In this document: positions 50,081 through 59,066 of the stretch, piece by piece
Layout of the letters: each line of letters begins with the position of its first letter
How positions within the stretch are numbered: position 1 is the first letter of the stretch
Source of the DNA: Bog-473 sp035551835
GTDB lineage: Bacteria > Actinomycetota > Acidimicrobiia > Acidimicrobiales > RAAP-2
Reading direction: 5' to 3'
Length of the DNA: 64,000 nt
Assembly: GCA_035551835.1 (NCBI GenBank)
Contig: DASZMN010000072.1
Span: 1 to 64,000, forward strand
Position numbers and translations under genes: made by a program
The notes under the pieces: generated by a model
Seen by the model: only the letters and a program-made list of their open reading frames with translations
Databases searched by the model: none
Told to the model about the DNA's origin: nothing

Positions 50081-51369
50081 CGCGCCACACCGATGAGGCG
50101 CGCACTGCGCGACAGCGCGCCGGGTGAGAGGAAGCGCCCGATCGGCTCGCCGGCCAGCGCGCCGTCTTCGTACACGACTTCGCCGCGCACCAGGGTCGCT
50201 TGCACCACGCCAGACAGCACCCGACCGCTGAAGGGCGAGCGCCGGTGGCGCGTCTGGAGCGTGTCCGGGCCCACGGTCCACGTCGCCGCCAGATCGACCA
50301 GCGCCACGTCGGCGTCCGAGCCGACGGCGAGCGCACCCTTGCCGGTGAGCGCGCACAGCCGGGCCGCGGCAGTGCGCAGACGGTCAAGGACCGCGAGCGG
50401 GAGGTCCAAGGTGAGGAGCACCGACAGCGTCGTCTGCACTCCCGACACGCCGGCGAACGGCGCGTCGCCCTCCTTCTCTTCGGGCGGGCACGGCGAGTGG
50501 TCGGACGCGATCGTGTCGATGCTGCCGTCGAGGACGGCACGCACCATGCGAAGGCGATTGCTCTCGTCGCGGACAGGAGGGCAGCACTGCGCGTCGGGCC
50601 CGATCCGATCGGCGGCTTGGTCGTCGAGGGCAAGGTAGTGCGGGCAGGTCTCGATCGTGGTTCCCGGCCAGCGCATCGACTCCTCGACCGCCTCGCTCGA
50701 GGAACAGTGGACGACGTGCAGGCGCGCTCCGTGGCGGACGGCGGCCGCCCCGGCCGTCGCGACGGCGGCGACCTCGGAAGCCATGGGACGGTCACGCCCA
50801 CCCCGCTCGAAGAGGACCGGGTCCTCGCAGTGCACGGCGACTGGGACATCCGCCGCGGCGGCGGCGCGCATGCCGCGGTCGAGGGCCTCGGGCGTGCAGG
50901 CTGGGAACTCGGGCCACCCGCTGTCACAGAGAAAGGCCTTGAGCCCCACGACCCCGGCGTCGAGGAGCGAGTTCAACGCCCCGAGATTGCGCGGGACGAG
51001 CCCACCCCACAGCGCGAAGTCGACCACGGACACTCCCGTCGCGCTGGCGCGCTTGTCGCGCACGGCGGCGGCCGTCAGGGTCGGGGGGTGCGAGTCGATC
51101 GGCATGTCGACGACCGTCGTGACCCCGCCGGCGGCCGCAGCCAGGCTCCCGGTGGCCCAGCCTTCCCACTCGTCGCGCCCCGGTGCGTCGAAGTGCACGT
51201 GGGCGTCGACCGCGCCGGGGAGCACGTCCAAGCCGTCGGCATCGACCGACCGCCGGGCCGGGCCACCCCGGCCAGCCTCGGTGAGCGCGACGATCACGCC
51301 GCGGTCGACGACCACGTCGCGCGGCACGCCGCGCACCCTGCCCGCACGCACCACCAGATCGGCCGTCAC
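50077..51369 (-). CDS. allantoinase-like cyclic amidohydrolase
   Basis: 430 residues from GTG 51369 (GGGAGA ahead). The metal motif LPGAVDAHVHFDAPGRDEWEGW followed by AAGGVTTVVDMPIDSHPPT is the allantoinase type (compare MPLNxxPPT), with Lys in VGLKAFL as the expected carboxylated lysine, VHCED, HVVHCSS and DHSPCPPEEK. It should open allantoin or a related hydantoin. It pairs with the M20 enzyme downstream and is divergent from an amidohydrolase-2 gene. Confidence 0.88.
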   Translation of the reverse strand: MTADLVVRAGRVRGVPRDVVVDRGVIVALTEAGRGGPARRSVDADGLDVLPGAVDAHVHFDAPGRDEWEGWATGSLAAAAGGVTTVVDMPIDSHPPTLTAAAVRDKRASATGVSVVDFALWGGLVPRNLGALNSLLDAGVVGLKAFLCDSGWPEFPACTPEALDRGMRAAAAADVPVAVHCEDPVLFERGGRDRPMASEVAAVATAGAAAVRHGARLHVVHCSSSEAVEESMRWPGTTIETCPHYLALDDQAADRIGPDAQCCPPVRDESNRLRMVRAVLDGSIDTIASDHSPCPPEEKEGDAPFAGVSGVQTTLSVLLTLDLPLAVLDRLRTAAARLCALTGKGALAVGSDADVALVDLAATWTVGPDTLQTRHRRSPFSGRVLSGVVQATLVRGEVVYEDGALAGEPIGRFLSPGALSRSARLIGVAR

Positions 51370-51505
51370 CAGGTTCTCCCGGATTCCATGTCCCGCGTAC
51401 AGTCTTGGGCTTCGAGGTTTCTGCCGGATCTCGCCCGTGTAATTGCTCTGTGAATTCGGCACTGCTCGCGCTTCGGCGGCAACGCCTCGGTGCGAGGATG
51501 CCCCC

Positions 51506-52381
51506 ATGAGCGATCCCCGGGTGGTGGACGTCCACGTCCATCTCTTCGAGCAGCCGGACGACCCGGTGCGCGACGGGTACGAGATCTGGGAGTACGGGTC
51601 GCACGACGGCGTCGAGTTCGGCACCCGGCGCGGCACGCCCGAAGATCTCGTCGCGGCGCTGGGGCGCGGCGAGCCGGTCGCGCACTCGGTGTTGCTTGGC
51701 ATGTTCTGCCCGCAGCCCGCCGCCACCGGCGAGGCGGACCGCCTGCGCGACTACAACGGCTGGGTGCTCGAGACGGCGGCCACCTCGCCGCATCTCACTC
51801 CGTTCGTCGCCGCCGACCCCGGCGCGCTCGGGGGCCGGGCGGGCGCGGCGCACCTGCGCTGGGCGGCGGAGCGGGGCGCCAAGGGAATCAAGCTCCACCC
51901 GCCGATGCAGTCGTTCGCGCCGGACGACCCCCGTCTCGACGCGATCTATGAAACGTGCCTCGAGCTCGGCCTCAGCGTGTTGGCGCATTCGGGCTCGACC
52001 CGGCACGGTCCGGCCGCTGACCCCTTCGCCTTCAGCGCCGTCCTCGAGGCGCACCCGGGGCTCCATCTGGTGCTGGCCCACCTGGGCGGCGCGAGCTGGC
52101 GGCAGGTGACCCCCTTCGCTGCGGCCTACCCGTCCGTGTCGTTCGACCTCTGCGAGATCATCGCCTGGACCGGAGCGCCGCACGCACCGACGGCCGACGA
52201 GCTCGGCGTCCTCATCCGGAACGTCGGGCCCGAACGGGTGCTGTTCGGTACGGATTTCCCCTGGTACGAGCTGGACCGCACGATCGAGCACCTCATGTCG
52301 CTCCCGCACCTCTCCGACGAGGAGCGGCTCGGGATCCTCGGCGAGAACGCCATCAGCCGCATCGGCCTCGACCTGTCCTGA
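51506..52381 (+). CDS. amidohydrolase-2 family metal-dependent hydrolase
   Basis: 291 residues from ATG 51506 (GAGGA ahead). Metal residues: DVHVHLFEQ at the N-terminus, GIKLHPPMQSF, LAHSGST, VLAHLGGASW and the closing FGTDFPW. This TIM-barrel family contains decarboxylases and hydrolases (ACMSD-like). No partner identifies the substrate; downstream lies a nitroreductase after 38 bases. Confidence 0.88.
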   Translation: MSDPRVVDVHVHLFEQPDDPVRDGYEIWEYGSHDGVEFGTRRGTPEDLVAALGRGEPVAHSVLLGMFCPQPAATGEADRLRDYNGWVLETAATSPHLTPFVAADPGALGGRAGAAHLRWAAERGAKGIKLHPPMQSFAPDDPRLDAIYETCLELGLSVLAHSGSTRHGPAADPFAFSAVLEAHPGLHLVLAHLGGASWRQVTPFAAAYPSVSFDLCEIIAWTGAPHAPTADELGVLIRNVGPERVLFGTDFPWYELDRTIEHLMSLPHLSDEERLGILGENAISRIGLDLS

Positions 52382-52419
52382 GATCGGGCGCCAGGGGGCG
52401 GTTGGTAGCGTCGCCGGCG

Positions 52420-53166
52420 ATGACAGAGCGTGAGGTGCGACCCGCTGTCGGCAGCACGTCGGACGGCGTCTCGCTCTACGACGGCCTCCTCACGACGCGG
52501 GCCATCCGCCGCTACGCCGACGAGAAGGTCCCCGACGAGGTCCTGCGCGACATCCTCTTCGCCGCCACCCGGGCCCCGAGCGGGTCGAACCGCCAGCCAT
52601 TCCGCTTCATCGTGCTGACCGACGGTCTGGTCGCCGCCGAGGCCAAGCGGATGATCGGGGTTGGCGCCCGCCGGTTCTGGGACGCCAAGCGGGCCGAGGA
52701 CGGTTACGACAAGGGGTCGGGCACCCAGGCCGACTCGCCCAAGTCACGACTGGCCCGCGTCATGCAGCGCTACGTCGACGAGTACGAGTCGGTGCCCGTG
52801 CTCATCCTCGCCTGCTTCGAGCGCCACCGCGCCGAGGCCCACAGCAGCGACGGCGCCTCGGTCTACCCGGCCTGTCAGAACCTGCTGCTGGCCGCCCGGG
52901 CCCTGGGCTACGGGGGCGTGCTGACCGGGTTGCACTACATGGCCGACGGCGACCTGCGGAGGCTGTTGGGCCTCCCCGACCGCGTGGAGATCATGGCCAC
53001 GATCACGCTCGGGCGGCCACTGGGGAGGCACGGTCCGGTGCGCCGACGCCCGCTCCCCGAGTTGGTGTTCGGTGAACAGTGGGGGCAGCCACCCGACTGG
53101 GCGGTCGACCCAACCGGCGTGCGCCACACCGCTGCCGGGCCACCGCGCCCCGAGCCCTCGGGCTGA
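52420..53166 (+). CDS. nitroreductase family protein
   Basis: 248 residues. TTRAIRRYADEKVPDEVLRDIL and APSGSNRQPFRFIV form the FMN-binding start; YPACQNLLLAARALGYGGVLTG closes the flavin site. It reduces nitro, quinone or enone compounds with NAD(P)H. The ATG at 52420 has a weak ribosome site; TTG 52402 is the alternative. Confidence 0.9.
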   Translation: MTEREVRPAVGSTSDGVSLYDGLLTTRAIRRYADEKVPDEVLRDILFAATRAPSGSNRQPFRFIVLTDGLVAAEAKRMIGVGARRFWDAKRAEDGYDKGSGTQADSPKSRLARVMQRYVDEYESVPVLILACFERHRAEAHSSDGASVYPACQNLLLAARALGYGGVLTGLHYMADGDLRRLLGLPDRVEIMATITLGRPLGRHGPVRRRPLPELVFGEQWGQPPDWAVDPTGVRHTAAGPPRPEPSG

Positions 53167-53217
53167 CCGGGCCCCACCCGCCAGCCAATACAGTTTGGGG
53201 GCGGCGCCACGCTCCGC

Positions 53218-53250
53218 ACGCCAGACACGCAAGGCACGCCAGGCACGCCA
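53218..53250 (+). repeat. short imperfect direct repeats
   Basis: Before the next gene the unit CACGCCAG/GGCACGCCA recurs three to four times (CACGCCAGA, GGCACGCCA, GGCACGCCA). Too short to be more than a slippage-prone spacer. Confidence 0.5.
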
Positions 53251-53282
53251 GGGACCACGGAACGAGGATTGGGAAGGCTGAC

Positions 53283-54470
53283 ATGTCCACGCTCGACGCA
53301 CCCGTCTTCGACGCCGACAACCACTACTACGAGGCGCTCGATGCGTTCACCCGCCATCTCGACCCCTCGCTCGGGCCGCGGGTGATCGAATGGGTCGAGA
53401 TCGGTGGCCGGCGCTACCACTCGCTCGGCGGGCGGGTCAGCCGCGCCGTGACCAACCCGACGTTCAATCCGATCTCGCCGGCCGGCGCACTGTTCGACTA
53501 CTTCCGCGGCAACCCCAACGGCGTGCCGATACACGAGCTGATGGGCACGCCCGAGCCGATCCGGCCCGAGTACCGCGACCGTGACGCCCGGCTGGCATCG
53601 ATGGACACGCAAGGCCTGGCGCAGGTCTGGCTCTTCCCCACCTTGGGCATGCTCTACGAGGAGGCGCTCAAGGAGGACCCCGAGGCGGTGGTGCTCCTGT
53701 TCCGCGCCTTCAACCGCTGGCTGGCCGAGGACTGGGGCATGGCGTACCGGGACCGCATCTTCGCCTCCCCCTACGTCACCCTGGCCAGCGTCGACGAGGC
53801 CGTGCGCGAGCTGGAGTGGGCCCTCGACCAGGACGCGCGCACCGTCGTGCTGCGTGCCGCTGCGCCGGTCACCGCGGCCGGCCCGCTCTCGCCGGCGGCC
53901 AACGAGTTCGACCCCTTCTGGGCGCGGGTCAACGAGTCGGGCATCACGGTCGTGGTGCACGCCGGGGACGCCGGCCTGTCCTCGAACGGCTACGCGCCCG
54001 AGGGGTTCTCGGCCTCGTTCAAGGGCGGGGGGCCGGCGCGGCCGAACATCAAGATGTTCGCCATCGAGCGGGCGGCGCACGACTGGCTGGCCACGCTCAT
54101 CTTGGAGAAATTGTTCGACCGGTTCCCCAACGTGCGCATCGCCTCGGTCGAGAACGGCTCGGAGTTCCTCGCTCCCCTCTTCCGCAAAATGCGCACGACG
54201 GCGCGCCGCATGCCCGGCTACTTCGCCGAGGACCCGGTCGACACCTTCCGGCGCCACGTCTGGATCAACCCCTTCTGGGAGGACGACGTCGACGAGATCG
54301 TGGACCTGATGGGCGACGACCGCGTCATCTTCGGGTCGGACTGGCCCCACGTGGAGGGGCTGCCCGAGCCAACCGACTGGGTCACCGAGCTGCAGAAGCT
54401 CCCACCCGAGGCCGTGCGCAAGATCATGGGTGCCAACACGTCCGAGCTCAACGTCCGGAGGCCTGCATGA
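53283..54470 (+). CDS. amidohydrolase-2 family protein, long form
   Basis: 395 residues from ATG 53283 (GGGAAGG ahead). FDADNHYYE at the start, then VVVHAGDAG, IASVENGSEFLAPLF and the final FGSDWPHVEG are the metal-site motifs of the large amidohydrolase-2 proteins common in actinobacterial degradation clusters. Substrate unknown. Overlaps zwf by four bases (ATGA), an unusual pairing. Confidence 0.9.
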   Translation: MSTLDAPVFDADNHYYEALDAFTRHLDPSLGPRVIEWVEIGGRRYHSLGGRVSRAVTNPTFNPISPAGALFDYFRGNPNGVPIHELMGTPEPIRPEYRDRDARLASMDTQGLAQVWLFPTLGMLYEEALKEDPEAVVLLFRAFNRWLAEDWGMAYRDRIFASPYVTLASVDEAVRELEWALDQDARTVVLRAAAPVTAAGPLSPAANEFDPFWARVNESGITVVVHAGDAGLSSNGYAPEGFSASFKGGGPARPNIKMFAIERAAHDWLATLILEKLFDRFPNVRIASVENGSEFLAPLFRKMRTTARRMPGYFAEDPVDTFRRHVWINPFWEDDVDEIVDLMGDDRVIFGSDWPHVEGLPEPTDWVTELQKLPPEAVRKIMGANTSELNVRRPA

Positions 54471-55969
54471 CCGAGGTGGTGGACCGTAACGAGGTGGTGG
54501 GCGTGAACGAATCGGCGAACCCGCCGGTGGGGGCGCAGATCGACCCGCACGTCATTGTGATGTTCGGGGCGACGGGCGACCTGGCGGCGCGCAAGCTGCT
54601 TCCCGGCCTGCTCCACCTGTCGATGTCGGGCATGTTGCCCGACTACCGCATCGTCGGCAGCTCCACGCGCCAGATGACCGACGAGGAGTTCCGGCACCTG
54701 GCCCGCCTGGCGTGCGACCAGTACTTCACGGGCAAGATCTCTCTGCTCCAGTGGGCCAACTTCGAGAAGCGGCTCACCTTCGTGTCGACGTCCGCCGGGG
54801 CGCAGGCCCTGGCCGACCACGTGGGGGAGGCCGAGAAGTCCATCGGGAGCGACCAGGTGCGCCGGCTGCACTACCTGAGCATCCCCCCGGCGGCTGACCG
54901 CGACGTGATCCAGATGATCGCCGACGCCAAGCTCGTCGAGCGGTCCCGCGTCGTGATGGAGAAGCCGTTCGGCACCGACCTGGCTTCCGCGGTGGCGCTC
55001 AACGACATGCTCCACCAGTACTTCGACGAGGAGCAGATCTTCCGCATCGACCACTTCCTGGGCAAGGAGGCGGTCCAGAACATCTTGGCCTTCCGCTTCG
55101 CCAACGGCCTCTTCGAGCCCATCTGGAACCGCGATCACATCGACCACGTGCAGATCGACGTGCCCGAGACGCTCGGCGTCGACGACCGCGTCGGGTTCTA
55201 CGAGGCGACGGGTGCGTTCAAGGACATGGTGGTGACACATCTCTTCCAGATCCTCGGGTTCATGGCCATGGAGCCGCCGACGGCCCTGGCGCCCGACCCC
55301 ATCGGTGAGGAGAAGAACAAGGTGTTCCGCTCCATGCTCCCGCTCGACGTCACCCAGGTCGTGCGCGGTCAGTACGAGGGCTACCGCGACATCCCCGGCG
55401 TGGCGCCCGACTCCGACTGCGAGACGTTCGTGGCGCTGCGCTGCGAGATCGACAACTGGCGCTGGGCCGGTGTGCCCTTCTTTCTCCGCACGGGTAAGCA
55501 GATGGGGGGCGGCGAGCGCATCATCTCGATCGCGTTCCGCGAGCCACCCAAGTCGATGTTCTCCGAGAGCTCGGGCGTGGGCGCCCAGGGCCCCGACCAC
55601 CTCACTTTCGATCTGGCCGACTCATCCAAGCTCTCGCTCTCGTTCTACGGCAAGCGGCCCGGCGCCGGCATGAGGCTCGAGAAGCTGTCGCTGCAGTTCG
55701 CGCTGCACGAGACGGGTCAGGACGCCGACGTGCTCGAGGCCTACGAGCGCCTGATCCACGACGCCATGGTCGGGGACCACACGCTGTTCAACACGGCCGA
55801 GGGGATCGAGCGGCTGTGGGAGGTGTCGACGCCGCTGCTCGAGAACCCGCCGCCCGTCGAGCAGTACGCCAAGGGGAGCTGGGGCCCGCCCGCGATCAAC
55901 GACCTCGTGGCGCCCCGGACCTGGCGCCTGCCGTTCGAGCGGCGCTGGCGCTCGTCGACGCGGCCCTAG
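54467..55969 (+). CDS. zwf: glucose-6-phosphate 1-dehydrogenase
   Basis: 500 residues. NADP motif VMFGATGDLAARKLLPGL, MEKPFGTDL, and the active-site RIDHFLGKEAVQN with the catalytic His, then FFLRTGKQM. It makes 6-phosphogluconolactone and NADPH. It is separated from other pentose-phosphate genes here and translated with an amidohydrolase, so it may be an accessory NADPH source for the surrounding oxidoreductases. Confidence 0.95.
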   Translation: MTEVVDRNEVVGVNESANPPVGAQIDPHVIVMFGATGDLAARKLLPGLLHLSMSGMLPDYRIVGSSTRQMTDEEFRHLARLACDQYFTGKISLLQWANFEKRLTFVSTSAGAQALADHVGEAEKSIGSDQVRRLHYLSIPPAADRDVIQMIADAKLVERSRVVMEKPFGTDLASAVALNDMLHQYFDEEQIFRIDHFLGKEAVQNILAFRFANGLFEPIWNRDHIDHVQIDVPETLGVDDRVGFYEATGAFKDMVVTHLFQILGFMAMEPPTALAPDPIGEEKNKVFRSMLPLDVTQVVRGQYEGYRDIPGVAPDSDCETFVALRCEIDNWRWAGVPFFLRTGKQMGGGERIISIAFREPPKSMFSESSGVGAQGPDHLTFDLADSSKLSLSFYGKRPGAGMRLEKLSLQFALHETGQDADVLEAYERLIHDAMVGDHTLFNTAEGIERLWEVSTPLLENPPPVEQYAKGSWGPPAINDLVAPRTWRLPFERRWRSSTRP

Positions 55970-56020
55970 GCGCAGACTCTGTCGGGCTCGTCGGCGCGCA
56001 ACGGCGTCGGGAGCGAAGGC

Positions 56021-56989
56021 TCAGGGGGCGAGCAGGACCCGCCCGAAGGCCTGGCGGCTCTCGATGTAGGCGTGCGCCCCCGCCGCGTCGGACAGCGGAA
56101 AGATGCGGTCGATCACGACCTTGAGCTCGCCACGGGCGATGGCGTCGAGGTGTCGGGCGATCATGGCGTGGGTTCCCGGGACGAGGAGCAGCTCCGCCCC
56201 GAGGAAGTAGCCCGACAGGGTCTGGTTGTTGGGTCGCATGTTCGAGATGTCGACCTGCTCGGCCCGCGCCCGGCCGGCGTCGCCCACGCTCACGCAGCGG
56301 CCGCGGTACGCCAGCGCGTTGATGCTGCCCTGCAACGTCGCACCACCCACCGAGTCGACGATGACGTCGACACCGCGACCGTCGGTCAGGCGGCGGGCCT
56401 CGGCAACGAAATCATGCGTGACGTAGTTGATGCCCTCGTCGAGGCCCAGCTCCTTCAGCCGCTCGAGGCGGTCATCGCTCGACGCCGTCGACAACACGCG
56501 TGCGCCGGCGCGCTTGGCCATCTGGATCGCCGCGATGCCGACGCCACCGGCGCCGGCGTGTATCAGCGCCGTCTCCCCCGCCTGCAGCCGGCCGAATTCG
56601 AAGAGACACCCGTCGGCGGTGCCGAACGGCACCGGCACGCAGGCCGCGTCGTCCGTGCTGACGCCGTCGGGGATCTTCCAGGCGAAGCCGGCGGGCACCG
56701 CCCGGCGCGCGGCGTGCGAGCCGTCGACCCCCACCGTCACGGCGCGGTCCCCCGCCGCGAAGCCCTGGACGTCGGCCCCGACCTCGGCCACCGTGCCGGC
56801 GGCCTGGTAGCCGACGATGTGCGGCACGCGGGCCAGTTCGCCACCCAGACGGCTGAGCGTGTCGCCGCCCTCGATGCTCACCGCCGCGACGTCGATCAGG
56901 ATGTCACCGGGGCCGGCCACCGGGTCGGGCACGTCCTCGTAGCGGAAGACGTCGGGCGCCCCCGTCTCGTAGTACACCGCAGCCTTCAT
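56021..56989 (-). CDS. quinone oxidoreductase-like zinc-independent MDR enzyme
   Basis: 322 residues from ATG 56989. GHG-type zinc ligands are missing; the Rossmann motif HAGAGGVGIAAIQMA and the DVIVDSVGG strand place it with NADPH:quinone reductase/enoyl reductases. Starts in an ATGA overlap with the monooxygenase stop, so the two are one operon. Confidence 0.92.
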   Translation of the reverse strand: MKAAVYYETGAPDVFRYEDVPDPVAGPGDILIDVAAVSIEGGDTLSRLGGELARVPHIVGYQAAGTVAEVGADVQGFAAGDRAVTVGVDGSHAARRAVPAGFAWKIPDGVSTDDAACVPVPFGTADGCLFEFGRLQAGETALIHAGAGGVGIAAIQMAKRAGARVLSTASSDDRLERLKELGLDEGINYVTHDFVAEARRLTDGRGVDVIVDSVGGATLQGSINALAYRGRCVSVGDAGRARAEQVDISNMRPNNQTLSGYFLGAELLLVPGTHAMIARHLDAIARGELKVVIDRIFPLSDAAGAHAYIESRQAFGRVLLAP

Positions 56990-58470
56990 ACGCGTTCGTA
57001 GTCCTCCATCTCGAATTGCTTCGTTCTCTCGGCATACCACAGAGAGGTCTGCGGCAGCTGGGTCGCGATCCTTCCGCTGGCGTTCTTGAAGTAGCTCTGA
57101 CAGCCGTGATGCCAGACCGTGCCTTCGAGCGCGACGTGCAGTTCGTCGTTGTAGCGACCCATCACGTCAGGCTTGACCTCGACCGCTGCCACGCCAGCGT
57201 CGCGCATCGCGTCGAGTGCGCTGACCACATAGGCGGCCTGCGCCTCGAGGATCAAGATGATCGAGTTGCCCCCCTGGTTCGTGTTCGGCCCGTACATCAT
57301 GAAGAAGTTCGGATACCCGGTGACGGAGAGGCCCAGGTAGGCATGGGCCACCTCGGCCCAGTCGTCGTGCAACAGGCGGCCCCCGGTGCCGACGACCTCG
57401 ATGCCCTCGAGGTACTCGGTCGCCTTGAACCCGGTCGCCAGGACGATGGCGTCGACCGTCCGTTCGGTTCCGTCGGCCGTCACAACGGCGCCGGGGGTCA
57501 CGTGGTCGATGGGCTCGGTGATGATGTCGACGTTGTCCCGGAGCACCGCCTTGTAGAAATCGCTGCACACGAGCGTCCGCTTGCAGCCGAACTCATAGTT
57601 CGGCGTCAGCTTGGCTTTGAGCGCCTCGTCCTTGATCCGGTAGTCGATGTGGCTCAGCGCGATTTCGCGTAGTCGGTCGGCGGTCGGGTCGTCGACGCGG
57701 AAGGCGATGGTGTTCTCGTAGGCCCAGAAGATCTCCTCGCGGTGTTGCTCCATGGCCTCGCGGTTCTTGGCAAAGAGCTGCTTCTCCTCTTCGCTGAACG
57801 GCTTGTCGCGCCGGGGCAGGATCCACTGCGGCGTCCGTTGGTAGACGTCGACCCGTGCTGCAACCTTGGCCAGCTCGGGCACGATCTGGGCCGAGCTCGC
57901 CCCTGTTCCGACGACCGCCACCCGCCGGCCTGACAGGTCGTGCTGGTGCTCCCAGCGCGCCGAGTGGAAGCACGGGCCGGCGAAGCAGTCGAGGCCCGCG
58001 GTGTCGGGGTACGACGGCGTCGTAAACGTCCCGATGGCACTCACCACGACATCGGCGGTATAGCGGCCGCCTTCGTGATCGGACAACCGCCAGTGCCTCG
58101 CGCCCGCATCCCACTGCGCCGAGACGATCCGCACACCGGTACGCAGGTGGGTACGGACGCCCCAGCGGTCGGCACACTCCTCGAAGTACCGCAGGATCTC
58201 GGGCTGCTGGGCGTACGTCTTGCTCCAATCGGGCTTGAGCGCGAAGGAGTACGAGTACAGGTGCGAGGGCACGTCACAGGCCGCGCCGGGGTAGGTGTTC
58301 ACCCGCCAGGTGCCACCGACGCCGTCGGTCGCCTCGAACACCACGAAGTCGCGCCGGCCCGACTCCACCAGCGAGATCGCGAGCCCCAACCCGCCGGGCC
58401 CGGCTCCGATGATCGCCACCTGCCAGTGCGACGGGCCGTCCTCGTGTCCGGGCGGGTCCATGGTGCTCAC
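56986..58470 (-). CDS. flavin monooxygenase, Baeyer-Villiger type
   Basis: 494 residues. FAD motif IIGAGPGGLGLA, the BVMO fingerprint FAGPCFHSARW, the second Rossmann motif VVGTGASSAQ and ATGFK near the end. It inserts oxygen into ketones or oxidises heteroatoms with NADPH; a nearby glucose-6-phosphate dehydrogenase could supply it. GTG start overlapping the VOC stop (GTGA). Confidence 0.93.
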   Translation of the reverse strand: MSTMDPPGHEDGPSHWQVAIIGAGPGGLGLAISLVESGRRDFVVFEATDGVGGTWRVNTYPGAACDVPSHLYSYSFALKPDWSKTYAQQPEILRYFEECADRWGVRTHLRTGVRIVSAQWDAGARHWRLSDHEGGRYTADVVVSAIGTFTTPSYPDTAGLDCFAGPCFHSARWEHQHDLSGRRVAVVGTGASSAQIVPELAKVAARVDVYQRTPQWILPRRDKPFSEEEKQLFAKNREAMEQHREEIFWAYENTIAFRVDDPTADRLREIALSHIDYRIKDEALKAKLTPNYEFGCKRTLVCSDFYKAVLRDNVDIITEPIDHVTPGAVVTADGTERTVDAIVLATGFKATEYLEGIEVVGTGGRLLHDDWAEVAHAYLGLSVTGYPNFFMMYGPNTNQGGNSIILILEAQAAYVVSALDAMRDAGVAAVEVKPDVMGRYNDELHVALEGTVWHHGCQSYFKNASGRIATQLPQTSLWYAERTKQFEMEDYERV

Positions 58471-58928
58471 GGGTCGCCTCGGGTCAAGCCGTCGAGCGTG
58501 GAGCGGGCGGCGGTGTCCATCAGCTCGACCCGCACACCGTCGGGGTCGTAGACGACGGCAAGACGGGTGGGGCCCAGGTCAGCCACCTTTATCTCGCCTC
58601 CGATGTCGAGAGCCGCGAGCCGCGGCAGGACCTCGTCGAGGTCGGCAAAGAGGGAAAGCAGGAAGAAGCCGTCGGCCGGGCTCGAAATGGCCCTGTCCGT
58701 CGCCGCCGCGCCCTCGGTCGCGACCAGCTCGACGATGCCGCTGTCCCCCGTCGACGCGTCACCGAGGAAGACCGAGCGCAGTTTCGTCGAGCCCGTCCCG
58801 AACAGCTCCGGCCAGGGGCCCTCGAAGGTCTCGTCCATGATGACATCGAGGCCCAAGCCGTCGCGCCAGAACACGAGGCTGGCTTCGACGTCATGCGTCA
58901 CGATCGCTGAGTGGTGCACCTTCGCCAC
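58467..58928 (-). CDS. VOC (glyoxalase/dioxygenase-fold) protein
   Basis: 153 residues from GTG 58928. KVHHSAIVTHDVEASLVFWRDGLGL begins the first beta-alpha-beta module and DPDGVRVELMD ends the second, with His and Glu at metal-ligand positions. Close to methylmalonyl-CoA epimerase/glyoxalase-like proteins. First gene of the VOC, monooxygenase, MDR operon. Confidence 0.85.
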   Translation of the reverse strand: MAKVHHSAIVTHDVEASLVFWRDGLGLDVIMDETFEGPWPELFGTGSTKLRSVFLGDASTGDSGIVELVATEGAAATDRAISSPADGFFLLSLFADLDEVLPRLAALDIGGEIKVADLGPTRLAVVYDPDGVRVELMDTAARSTLDGLTRGDP

Positions 58929-59006
58929 TGGGCCTCCGAGCTTGGGAACGAGCCAGAGTCTGTCACCGCCCGCCGGGTACGGTCTGGCCCGGACACTCCG
59001 GGCGAT

Positions 59007-59041
59007 GTGGGACGTGGGACGTGGGACGTGGGACGTGGGAC
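59007..59041. repeat. five tandem copies of GTGGGAC
   Basis: A perfect 7-bp unit repeats five times and is followed by GTGAG, in the 138-bp gap between the divergent VOC and SDR genes. Such a heptamer would change in number by slippage and alter promoter spacing for one or both genes. Confidence 0.9.
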
Positions 59042-59066
59042 GTGAGTTCGAAGGGAGGCAAGGCAC

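Noticed and set aside
53218..53250. CRISPR-like or mobile-element repeats
   Set aside because: Units are only 9 bases, imperfect and contiguous, without spacers or flanking genes.
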